From: JAVBJV01 sp031546815 | GTDB taxonomy: Bacteria; Pseudomonadota; Alphaproteobacteria; Acetobacterales; Acetobacteraceae | Length of the DNA: 64,000 nucleotides | Direction: 5' to 3' | Assembly (NCBI GenBank): GCA_031546815.1 | Contig: JAVBJV010000018.1 | Span: forward strand, 1 to 64,000 | Shown: positions 8,914-16,558 of the stretch, piece after piece | Position numbering within the stretch: the first letter of the stretch is position 1 | Layout of the letters: every line of letters starts with the position of its first letter | Program-made: the position numbers and the translations under genes | The notes under the pieces: model-generated | Told to the model about the DNA's origin: nothing | Seen by the model: the letters and a program-made list of their open reading frames with translations, nothing else | Database searches by the model: none

Positions 8914-10157
8914 CCGCACGACCGCGCCGCCAGGTTTTCGCCTGGTGTTTATACGACTGGGCGAACAGCGCATTTCCGGCGGTGGTCTCGACCTTTGTGT
9001 TCGCCACGTATTTCACTGAAAGCGTGGCACGCGACACGGCAACCGGCACCGCGCAATGGGGCGTGGTGGCGGGGGTGTCGGGCATGCTGATCGCGGTGCT
9101 CTCGCCCATACTGGGGGCGGTGGCGGATGCGGGCGGCGGGCGGCGTCTGTTGCTGGCCGCACTCACGTTGCTGACCATTCTGACCACAGCGTTGCTGGCG
9201 ACTGTGCTGCCCTCGCCCGACTATGCGATGCGCGCGATATTGCTGGTGATCGTGGCGACGGTGGCGTTTGAACTGGCCACGGTATTTTACAACGCGATGC
9301 TGCCCGATGTGACGGATGCCAGATCGCTGGGCCGTGTGTCGGGCATTGGCTGGGGCTGCGGGTATTTCGGCGGGCTGATGTGCCTGCTGCTGGCGCTGTG
9401 GATGGTGACGGCCGACCCGCCGTGGTTCGGCATGGACCGCAGTGCTGCGGAACCGGTGCGGATGACCATGCTGGTCACGGCGCTATGGATCGCCGCGTTC
9501 GCGTGGCCCGCCATGCTGTTCATCCCCGACAGGAAAAGCGGCATGGACTGGCGCATCGCGGTGCGTAACGGGCTGTGGGATCTTGTGCAGCTGATCCGCA
9601 AGCTGCCGCAGGAACGCGCGCTGTTCCGCTTCATGATCGCGCGGCTGTTCTATACCGACGGACTGAACACGCTGTTTGCCTTTGGCGCGATCTATGCGGC
9701 GGGCAAGTTCGGTATGTCGACGCAGCAGGTGCTGTTGTTTGGTATCCTGCTCAACATTACCGGCGGGCTGGGTGCGTTCGGGTTTGCCGCGGTAGAGGAC
9801 CGGATCGGCGCGCGGCGCACGGTGCTGATCGCGCTCGGCGCGCTGATCGTGCTGGGCGGTGCGTTGCTGCTCGTGCAGGGGCAGGCCTGGTTCTGGGTCT
9901 GCGGTCTGCCGCTGGGGATGTTCATGGGCCCGGCACAGGCGGCCTCGCGCAGTCTGATGGCGCATATGGTGCCGGCGGGGAAAGAGAGCAGCTATTTCGG
10001 GTTGTTCGCGCTCTCGGGCCGGGTGACGGCGTTCCTTGGGCCAACGGCGCTGGCGGTGATTGTCAGCGCGACGGGCAGTCAGACGGCGGGTATGGTTGTG
10101 GTGTTGGTGTTTCTGGCCCTGGGGGCAGGAATTCTGCTGACGGTAAAGGCTAGGTAG
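8871..10157 (+). CDS. MFS transporter of the UMF1 type
   Basis: A polytopic inner-membrane protein of up to 428 residues with about 12 hydrophobic segments. The N-terminal signature FAWCLYDWANSAFPAVVSTF is characteristic of the UMF1/Atg22-like branch of the major facilitator superfamily. The substrate cannot be told from sequence; members are often annotated as amino-acid or peptide effluxers. The start is uncertain. The ATG at 8871 overlaps the glutamate dehydrogenase frame by 43 bases, while a CTG at 8910 overlaps its stop codon (CTGA), has GAGGG upstream and would give a more usual N-terminus. Either way it looks co-transcribed with gdhB. Its last 8 bases overlap the convergent DedA gene. 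Confidence 0.85.
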   Translation: MHCCGAWIARVGKLTARPRRQVFAWCLYDWANSAFPAVVSTFVFATYFTESVARDTATGTAQWGVVAGVSGMLIAVLSPILGAVADAGGGRRLLLAALTLLTILTTALLATVLPSPDYAMRAILLVIVATVAFELATVFYNAMLPDVTDARSLGRVSGIGWGCGYFGGLMCLLLALWMVTADPPWFGMDRSAAEPVRMTMLVTALWIAAFAWPAMLFIPDRKSGMDWRIAVRNGLWDLVQLIRKLPQERALFRFMIARLFYTDGLNTLFAFGAIYAAGKFGMSTQQVLLFGILLNITGGLGAFGFAAVEDRIGARRTVLIALGALIVLGGALLLVQGQAWFWVCGLPLGMFMGPAQAASRSLMAHMVPAGKESSYFGLFALSGRVTAFLGPTALAVIVSATGSQTAGMVVVLVFLALGAGILLTVKAR

Positions 10158-10713
10158 TCACGGTGGCGGCGCGGCGGCGCTGCCAGATGGCGCGCCCCAC
10201 GAAGAACAGCACCACCAGCCCCAGCAGAATGCCACCGACCAGCAGGAACCCGTGTTCGGCCATCGCGGCCCCCACAAACCAGCCAGCCGCCACAAAAGAC
10301 GCCGCCCAGATTCCGGCGGCGATGAAATTCAGTAACGCAAACCGCAGCCGCGAGATATTGCTCAGTCCGCAGGCGATCGAGGCGATGTTACGCACGCCGT
10401 AAACCAGCCGGAAGCTCAGGATAAACAGCGTGCCGTATTTCTCGATCATGCGCAGCGCGGTGCCGATCCGCTTCTCGCCCGAGGGAACACGCTTCACCAT
10501 GCGGGTGCCATACCGGCGCCCCAGCGTGAACCACAGCTGGTCGCCCAGAAACGACCCGAACCAGACCGAGAACATCAGGATCCATGGATCGACCAGCCCC
10601 TGTGTACGGCCCAGCGCGGCAGCAAACAGTACGAAAGTCTCACCTTCGAAAAAGGCCCAGAACGCAGCAACGAGGTATGAAAGATTACCCCACTCTGCCC
10701 AAAGTTCTGCCAT
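10150..10713 (-). CDS. DedA family membrane protein
   Basis: A 187-residue inner-membrane protein of the DedA/SNARE-associated superfamily, whose members are thought to move lipid carriers such as undecaprenyl phosphate. It shows the expected early acidic pair (FFEGETFVLF, about residues 20-30), the GSFLGDQLWFTLGR block near residues 55-68 and a conserved arginine region (FRLVYGVRN) near residue 105, followed by two hydrophobic C-terminal helices and a basic tail. It converges with the MFS gene, overlapping by 8 bases. Lipid scrambling is inferred from family knowledge only. Confidence 0.85.
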   Translation of the reverse strand: MAELWAEWGNLSYLVAAFWAFFEGETFVLFAAALGRTQGLVDPWILMFSVWFGSFLGDQLWFTLGRRYGTRMVKRVPSGEKRIGTALRMIEKYGTLFILSFRLVYGVRNIASIACGLSNISRLRFALLNFIAAGIWAASFVAAGWFVGAAMAEHGFLLVGGILLGLVVLFFVGRAIWQRRRAATVTT

Positions 10714-10910
10714 TCTGTTCCGGCCCTTTTGCTTCTACGGCAGCACTGTGTAAGCACAAAAAAAACGGCTGCAAGTGATGAATACGGCCGAACTCATTTT
10801 AAGCTAAACGATGCGGATTAAGATTGAATATAGAACGCTCCGTATACGGATACACAAGCGTTTATTACGCGCGGGATGCGCAACGGAATACAGCTGTGGG
10901 TGCAGTGCAA

Positions 10911-10948
10911 AAGAAAACGGCTATGCAGCGCGATGTCTGCATAGCCGT
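10911..10948 (-). terminator. Terminator of the CBS-BON gene
   Basis: A perfect 12-bp stem (10917-10928 with 10937-10948, 8-base loop) is followed on the minus strand by TTTTCTTTT. It starts 27 bp beyond the stop of the CBS-BON gene. The rest of the gap 10714-10910 is AT-rich and holds only a 12-bp palindrome (TCCGTATACGGA, 10839-10850) of unknown meaning; no gene was seen there. Confidence 0.88.
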
Positions 10949-10974
10949 CTGGTCTTGGTGGTTATCCGTGCCGC

Positions 10975-11664
10975 TTATGTAGCGCCATACAGATACAGCG
11001 GACCGATTTCGAGGCGGTCGTCCACCTTCTGCACGCCGGGGACGCTTGCCACCAGCACGTTCAGGCCCTTGCGGATGTCTTCGCTGCCGCAGAAGCCGTA
11101 CAGCTCGGCCACGCCGTCCTTCACCATGACGGTGATATAGAACGTGTTGATCCAGGGCTGCTTGCGCATTTCGGCGATGATGGCACGGCGGATATCGTCG
11201 TCCTGACCAGCACCGCCAGCGGCGACGGGGGCGATCACGGCGCGCAGCAGATCGGCGCGCGAGATCACACCGGCGAGGATGCCGTTTTCGAGCACAACCA
11301 CACGGCGCACATTATGCTTGGACATCAACTGGGCGATGTCGGCAATCGAGGCATCGGGTGCGGCGGCGACCAGATTTTTTGTCATCAGATCGGCGGCGGT
11401 GCGGCCATGGGCCTTGGCGTATTCGCTGGCCATCCGGCTGGGGTTCGAAAACAGTTCCGAGAACCACGACATGTTGGTGCCAGGATCACCCGCGAACTGG
11501 CGGATCAGGTCGCTTTCGCTGACCAGCCCCAGTACGCGACGGTTGGCATCCGTCACCGGAACGGCAGAGATTCCGCGGTCCGACAGCAAACGGGCAACAG
11601 CAGTCGCCGGCATGTCGGGCGAGACGGTGATGACGTCGGGCGTCATAAGGTCGCGTGCGCGCAT
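10975..11664 (-). CDS. CBS-pair protein with C-terminal BON domain
   Basis: A 229-residue cytoplasmic protein with no signal peptide. Two CBS motifs are visible: RARDLMTPDVITVSPD..A..LL..RGISAVPVTD (about 1-65) and AADLMTKNLVAAAPDASIADIAQLMSKHNVRRVVV (about 85-150). A BON domain follows (about 160-225, DIRRAIIAEMRKQPW ... VASVPGVQKVDDRL). CBS pairs usually sense adenine nucleotides and BON domains often bind membranes or lipids, so this is probably an energy- or stress-responsive regulator with an unknown partner. The ATG at 11664 has a perfect AGGAGGA ribosome site; the longer open frame to 11718 is rejected for that reason. It is monocistronic, with its own terminator. Confidence 0.9.
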   Translation of the reverse strand: MRARDLMTPDVITVSPDMPATAVARLLSDRGISAVPVTDANRRVLGLVSESDLIRQFAGDPGTNMSWFSELFSNPSRMASEYAKAHGRTAADLMTKNLVAAAPDASIADIAQLMSKHNVRRVVVLENGILAGVISRADLLRAVIAPVAAGGAGQDDDIRRAIIAEMRKQPWINTFYITVMVKDGVAELYGFCGSEDIRKGLNVLVASVPGVQKVDDRLEIGPLYLYGAT

Positions 11665-11812
11665 GATTCCTCCTTCTTTCGCTTTACGTAATATCTTCTG
11701 GAAGCCTGTCACCGTCATTGAGACGCATCAACGGTTATGTCAACTCTGACGCGCCTTGACCGATTTGAAAACCCGCTTGTTCCAGAAACCTCGCTGGCGG
11801 TAGGGTGAACGA

Positions 11813-11818
11813 TATAAT
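11813..11818 (+). promoter_or_regulatory. Possible -10 box for the TAXI-TRAP operon
   Basis: A perfect TATAAT lies 35 bp upstream of the ATG at 11853. No good -35 box is seen at 16-18 bp, so an activator may be needed or the match may be chance. Confidence 0.35.
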
Positions 11819-11852
11819 GTCGTAACAAAAAACAAGGCGGGGGGAATCCGGA

Positions 11853-12830
11853 ATGCAAACGACACGTCGTCGGACACTGGCTGTTCTGGGGGCTGCGGTG
11901 GCGGCCTCTGCAACCCGTGCCGCATGGGCACAACAGGCCAGCACGCAGCTTGCCATCGCCACGGGCACCACGGGGGGCGTTTATTATCCGCTGGGTGGCG
12001 GCATGGCGAATATCTTCAGCCGGGTCATCCCCGGTATGTCGGCCACGGTGGAAGTCACCGGCGGCTCGACCGCCAATCTGCAGCTGCTGGGCGCGGGGCG
12101 CGTGGGGATGATCCTGTCGCAGGTGGATGCGGCGGTGGATGCCATCGCGGGTAAACCGCCATTCCGTGGTGTGGTGCCGGTGCGGGCGCTGATGGTGATG
12201 TACACCAACCGCATGCAGGTGGTGACGGTGGAATCGTCGGGCATTCACTCGATCGCCGACATGAAGGGCAAGCGGATCTCGACCGGCGCGCCTGGCTCGG
12301 CCACCGAACTGATGGCGCTGCGGCTGATCGAGGCGGCGGGGCTGAACAAGGACAGCGACTTCCGCGCGCGCGAACGCCTGTCGCCGGCCGAGAGCACCAA
12401 CGCGATCAAGGATGGCAAGCTGGATGCGTATTTCTTTGTCTCGGGCGTGCCGACCAGTGCGGTGACGGATCTGGCCGCCAGCCCCGGCGTACGGATAGTG
12501 CTGATCGACCATGCCGATCTGGTGCCGCGTGTGGTGGAAAAGAACGGCCCCGTGTATTTCGCCGAGACCATTCCCGCCGGTACCTATCCTGGGCAGGACA
12601 AGCCCAATCAACAGATGTCGGTTGCCAATATTCTGGGTGTGCATGCCGACATGCCGGACGCATTGGCGAAGCAGTTGCTGGAAGCGATCTGGAACAACCG
12701 CCCCGAACTTGCCCAGGTGCATGCGGAAGCCCGCAACCTGCGGCTTGAATTGCAGAAATCCTCGGCGGCGGGCGTGCCGTGGCACCCGGCGGCGGAAGCG
12801 TTCTGGAAGGGACTCGGGGCGCAGCTCTGA
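11853..12830 (+). CDS. TAXI family TRAP transporter solute-binding protein
   Basis: A 325-residue periplasmic binding protein. The N-terminus MQTTRRRTLAVLGAAVAA with cleavage near AWA-QQ looks like a twin-arginine-type leader. It then has the TAXI-family features ATGTTGGVYYPLGGGMANI (about 37-55) and TGGSTANLQLLGAGRVGM (about 70-88). It would capture a small organic anion (dicarboxylates or glutamate are known TAXI ligands) and deliver it to the fused permease encoded immediately downstream. That gene's ATG shares a base with this stop codon. A purine-rich AAGGCGGGGGGAA stretch serves as ribosome site. Confidence 0.92.
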   Translation: MQTTRRRTLAVLGAAVAASATRAAWAQQASTQLAIATGTTGGVYYPLGGGMANIFSRVIPGMSATVEVTGGSTANLQLLGAGRVGMILSQVDAAVDAIAGKPPFRGVVPVRALMVMYTNRMQVVTVESSGIHSIADMKGKRISTGAPGSATELMALRLIEAAGLNKDSDFRARERLSPAESTNAIKDGKLDAYFFVSGVPTSAVTDLAASPGVRIVLIDHADLVPRVVEKNGPVYFAETIPAGTYPGQDKPNQQMSVANILGVHADMPDALAKQLLEAIWNNRPELAQVHAEARNLRLELQKSSAAGVPWHPAAEAFWKGLGAQL

Positions 12831-14836
12831 TGGACCGCATGACAACGGATCTGTCGCCGGACAATGCCGTGCTGGATGCCGAAACCGCCCGCCGCGTCGA
12901 AGCCCTGATCGAGGAGGACGAAGGGGCCGCCAATCGCTTGCCGGGCTGGTTGGGCATGCTTGTGTCGGGATTGGCGCTGGCGATGAGTCTGTTTCATCTG
13001 TGGGCGGCATGGGACATCGTGCCGACCACGGTTCTGCGCTACACGCATGTTGGTTTTGTGCTGGTGCTGACGGTGCTGGTGTTCCCGCTGGCGCGGCGGT
13101 TTCGGCATCGGGTGATGTTATGGGACTGGGTTCTGGCGGCGGCGGCGGTGTATGTTCTTTACTACCTGATCGCGGGCGGCGATGCGCTGACCGACCGGTA
13201 TGTGTTCCCCGAAAAGATGGATCTGGTCGTCGGCTGGCTGCTGATCGCGCTGGTGCTGGAAGCCACGCGTCGCAGCAGCGGGTGGATCATGCCGGCGATC
13301 AGCATCTGCTTCATGCTGTATGCGTTCTTCGGCAATTACCTGCCCGCGCCGTGGACGCATCGGGGTTACGACTCCGAACGGCTGATCCCGCATCTGACCA
13401 TCACGCTGGAGGGAATATTTGGCACGGCGGTGGATGTGAGTTCGTCGCTGATCATCCTGTTCACGATCTATGGCGCGATCCTGCAGGCGACGGGGGCAGG
13501 GAAATTTTTTGTCGATTTTTCGTTCCGTCTGTTCGGTGGCAAGCCATCGGCGGCGGGGCGCACGGTGGTGCTGTCGTCGTTTCTGCTGGGCGGTCCGTCG
13601 GGGTCGGGCGTGGCGACCACGGTGACGCTGGGCACCGTCGCCTGGCCGATGATGAAGCGTGTGGGATACCGGGCCGATGACGCGGGCGGGCTGCTGGCGG
13701 CGGGCGGGTTGGGGGCAATTATCTCGCCCCCGGTGCTGGGCGCGGCGGCGTTTCTGATCGCCGAATATCTGAAGATCTCGTACCTCGACGTGTTGCGCAT
13801 GGCGATGGTGCCGACCTGTCTGTATTACGCATCGCTGCTGTTCATGGTCGAACTGGATCAGCGACGCATCGGCGTGATGCCGGAAGTGGCCGAGGCGGGC
13901 GACGGGCTGGGCGCGCTGACCCGGCGTTACGGGTTTCACTTCAGCAGCCTGATCGCGATTATCGTGTTCATGGTCTGGGGTTATTCGGGCACGATGTCGG
14001 TGCTGTATGCAACCGGCGTTGCGGTGGTGCTGTCGTTCATCCGGCCCGAAACATCGCTCTGGCCGCGACGCCTGGCCGAGGCGCTGGCGCTGGGGTCGGT
14101 GCAGGTGCTGAACATCGCGGCCACCTGTGCGTGCGCAGGCATTATCGTGGGCGTGGTGACGCTGACCGGGCTGGGGCTGAAGTTCAGCGAGATCGCCATT
14201 CACGCGGCAGGTGGATCGCTGCTGATGACGGCAGTTTATACGGCGCTGGTGGTGTGGATCGTGGGCCTCGCTGTGCCGGTGACCGCGTCCTACATCATCT
14301 GCGCGGTGATTGCGGCGCCTGCGCTGATGAAGCTGGGCGTGCCTGATTATGCCGCGCATATGTTCGTGTTCTATTACGCGGTCCTGTCCGAGGTTTCTCC
14401 GCCCACCGCGCTGTCGCCATTCGCAGCGGCGGCGATCACCGGTGCTGGGCCGTATCGGACTACGATGCAGGCGTGGAAATACACGCTGCCTGCCTTCGTG
14501 CTGCCCTTCGTATTCGTGACCGACCCCGACGGCGTCGGCCTGTTGCTGATGCTGAAACCGGGGATGACCTGGGTAACGGTGGTCTGGCAGATTCTGTTGG
14601 CAACGCTGGGTCTGGCCGCACTGGCGGCGGCGGCGCAGGGGCAGGCGCGGTGGAGACTGACAGGGTGGGAACGCGGTATATCCTTCCTCGCCGGGGTTTT
14701 TCTGGTATTCCCGGTGTTGGTTGAAGGAATCGCGGAATGGATCACGGGTCGGGATATCCCCTCGCCACACTGGATCGGGGTGGGGCTGTTTCTGTTGCTG
14801 CTGCTGCGGCAGGTGCGTCGTCCCGCCGCGGCATAG
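12830..14836 (+). CDS. TRAP transporter fused permease (small plus large membrane subunits)
   Basis: A 668-residue inner-membrane protein that takes up the solute bound by the upstream TAXI receptor, driven by an ion gradient. An N-terminal acidic cytoplasmic stretch (VEALIEEDEG) is followed by about 4 helices of the small-subunit type and then the DctM-like large domain. The latter shows GGPSGSGVATTVTLGTVAWPMM (about 255-275) and GGLGAIISPPVLGAAAFLIAEYL (about 290-315), typical of the permease core. The ATG at 12830 overlaps the receptor's TGA; a second ATG at 12839 is possible. Only the TAXI class routinely uses one fused permease, which agrees with the gene pair. Confidence 0.92.
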   Translation: MDRMTTDLSPDNAVLDAETARRVEALIEEDEGAANRLPGWLGMLVSGLALAMSLFHLWAAWDIVPTTVLRYTHVGFVLVLTVLVFPLARRFRHRVMLWDWVLAAAAVYVLYYLIAGGDALTDRYVFPEKMDLVVGWLLIALVLEATRRSSGWIMPAISICFMLYAFFGNYLPAPWTHRGYDSERLIPHLTITLEGIFGTAVDVSSSLIILFTIYGAILQATGAGKFFVDFSFRLFGGKPSAAGRTVVLSSFLLGGPSGSGVATTVTLGTVAWPMMKRVGYRADDAGGLLAAGGLGAIISPPVLGAAAFLIAEYLKISYLDVLRMAMVPTCLYYASLLFMVELDQRRIGVMPEVAEAGDGLGALTRRYGFHFSSLIAIIVFMVWGYSGTMSVLYATGVAVVLSFIRPETSLWPRRLAEALALGSVQVLNIAATCACAGIIVGVVTLTGLGLKFSEIAIHAAGGSLLMTAVYTALVVWIVGLAVPVTASYIICAVIAAPALMKLGVPDYAAHMFVFYYAVLSEVSPPTALSPFAAAAITGAGPYRTTMQAWKYTLPAFVLPFVFVTDPDGVGLLLMLKPGMTWVTVVWQILLATLGLAALAAAAQGQARWRLTGWERGISFLAGVFLVFPVLVEGIAEWITGRDIPSPHWIGVGLFLLLLLRQVRRPAAA

Positions 14837-15447
14837 CGCTGGCGCTGTGCGCGCTGCTGTCGCTGGCCGCGTGTGCCGACGATGATACGATTGATCTGCC
14901 GGAATCCGATGCGGCGCTGTCCCCGGCGGAGCTGCCTGCGGCGACGCTGATGGTGCAGATCGATGGTGGGGCGCGGTTGCGGATGACGCTGCGTTCCAGC
15001 GCACCTGGCCCCGGCGCCGCGGCGCATACCTGGGGAGCAGGGCGTTATTTTGCGCTGGTGACGGTGAACGGGCGTGTGACCTCGGCTGCGGGGCGCGGGC
15101 TGACGTTGACCGGCACGCAATTCACCGACCCGGACCCGCTGCTGACGCCGCTGTCGATCCCGAATGGCGGGGCAAGTTACCGGCGTGCGGTGGACCTGAC
15201 CGATGGCGACGACCGCCGCTTCGGCGTGCCGCTGGCGTGCCGGATTGTGCCGCAAGGCGCGCAGCAGATCGCCATTCTGCAAACCTCGCATCAGGTGGTG
15301 CGGTTCCGCGAAACCTGCCGTGGCGGCGGGATATCAGCCGAGAATTACTTCTGGGCCGATGTGCAGACCGGCTTTATCTGGCGCGCCGAACAATGGGCGG
15401 GCGATGGCGTGGTGACGACGGAAGTGGCCAAACCTCCGTCGCAATAA
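14737..15447 (+). CDS. YjbF-like (GfcB-type) outer-membrane lipoprotein
   Basis: Up to 236 residues. A lipoprotein signal is clear (RRGIALALCALLSLAAC, lipobox LAAC near residue 46-47 of this frame). The C-terminal ENYFWADVQTGFIWRAEQW matches the way YjbF/GfcB lipoproteins of group 4 capsule and yjbEFGH loci end. The ATG at 14737 lies 100 bases inside the TRAP permease gene and precedes about 30 residues not needed for the signal peptide; the true start may be a non-ATG codon nearer 14790. It probably serves polysaccharide export together with the YjbH and SLBB genes encoded nearby on the other strand. It converges with the priming transferase gene, leaving 1 bp between stops. Confidence 0.72.
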   Translation: MDHGSGYPLATLDRGGAVSVAAAAAGASSRRGIALALCALLSLAACADDDTIDLPESDAALSPAELPAATLMVQIDGGARLRMTLRSSAPGPGAAAHTWGAGRYFALVTVNGRVTSAAGRGLTLTGTQFTDPDPLLTPLSIPNGGASYRRAVDLTDGDDRRFGVPLACRIVPQGAQQIAILQTSHQVVRFRETCRGGGISAENYFWADVQTGFIWRAEQWAGDGVVTTEVAKPPSQ

Positions 15448-15448
15448 A

Positions 15449-16507
15449 TTACCAGCGCCCGATATCGGCCTTTGCGGCGCGGCGCCATACATACAGGAAC
15501 CACAGAACCTGCGGGACGACCGGCAGCGCCAGGATCAGATAACGCTGTGCCGATGCGTCGGCCAGGAACAGCAGACAGCACACGCCGCCGAACGCCGCGA
15601 ACCCCCAATGGACCAGCGCGATGACGCGTGGGTCCACGCCTGCGCGATGGGCGATCTGATACAGATGGCCGCGATGCGCCTGCGTCACCCGGTCGCCCGC
15701 CAGCACGCGCCGACACAGCGTGAACAGCACGTCCGACAGTACGCCCGAGAGCAGCAGCGGCACGATCAGGAACGACAGCTCCACCCGTTCGAACCGCGCG
15801 GCGACCACACCTAGCATGGCCAGCACGAAGCCGGTGAACTGGCTGCCGACATCGCCCATGAAGATGCGTGCATAGGGGAAGTTGAACGGCAGAAACCCCA
15901 GCAACCCCGCCGCCAGCAGCAGCGCTGCGAAATACACGAACGATGCCCCCTGCATCAGCCCGATGGCGGCCAGAAAGATGCACGCAACCAGACCCACACC
16001 GGCGGCGAGGCCATTCAGCCCGTCGATGAAGTTCATCGCGTTGGTGACGAACAGAATCCAGAACAGCGTGGCCGGAATGCCAAGCAATCCCGCATCGATC
16101 GGGCCGAAGAACGGCAGTGAATAGACCTGCACCCAGATGCCGCTGAGCACCGCGGTCAGCGCTGCACCGACCTGCACGACCAGTTTCACCAGGAACGGGA
16201 AGTCGCGCATATCGTCGAGGAACGACACCACCGCAATCGCCACCGACGCCATGATGATGCCGCGGAAATACGGATCGGCAATGCGCGAGAATTCGGCCAC
16301 TTCGTACAGCACGATGATGCCGGTCAGAAACGCCACCACCACGCCGATGCCGCCGCTTTTTGGGATGGGGCGGTTATGCGCCTTGCGGGCGTCGGGCGTG
16401 TCCATGACGCGCACGTACCGCATGATCCAGACCACAAAAGCCGACAGCGCCGTCAGCGCGGCGGCGAATAACAGATGCGTGGTCAGGGCATGCGGGCTGA
16501 TATTCAT
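15449..16507 (-). CDS. WecA/MraY-type polyprenyl-phosphate sugar-1-phosphate transferase
   Basis: A 352-residue protein with about ten hydrophobic helices that starts a lipid-linked glycan by moving a HexNAc-1-phosphate from UDP to undecaprenyl phosphate. The family motifs are all visible: DTPDARKAHNRPIPKSGG (about 37-54), the metal-binding FLDD (about 96-99), NAMNFIDGLNGLA (about 155-167), RIFMGDVGSQ (about 213-222) and the cytoplasmic HRGHLYQ loop (about 278-284). It is transcribed in the same direction as the YjbH and SLBB genes, about 50 bp downstream of YjbH. The sugar specificity is not readable, but GlcNAc-1-P is the usual substrate. Confidence 0.92.
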   Translation of the reverse strand: MNISPHALTTHLLFAAALTALSAFVVWIMRYVRVMDTPDARKAHNRPIPKSGGIGVVVAFLTGIIVLYEVAEFSRIADPYFRGIIMASVAIAVVSFLDDMRDFPFLVKLVVQVGAALTAVLSGIWVQVYSLPFFGPIDAGLLGIPATLFWILFVTNAMNFIDGLNGLAAGVGLVACIFLAAIGLMQGASFVYFAALLLAAGLLGFLPFNFPYARIFMGDVGSQFTGFVLAMLGVVAARFERVELSFLIVPLLLSGVLSDVLFTLCRRVLAGDRVTQAHRGHLYQIAHRAGVDPRVIALVHWGFAAFGGVCCLLFLADASAQRYLILALPVVPQVLWFLYVWRRAAKADIGRW

Positions 16508-16558
16508 GATGCTGCATCCATAGATCCATGCCCCGCGTCGGTCAAAAGACGGGGGTGT

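Noticed and set aside
13118..15004. A long minus-strand frame (628 codons) opposite the TRAP permease
   Set aside because: Arg/His/Gln-rich low-complexity translation with no start signal. It is the typical antisense shadow of a GC-rich membrane-protein gene.
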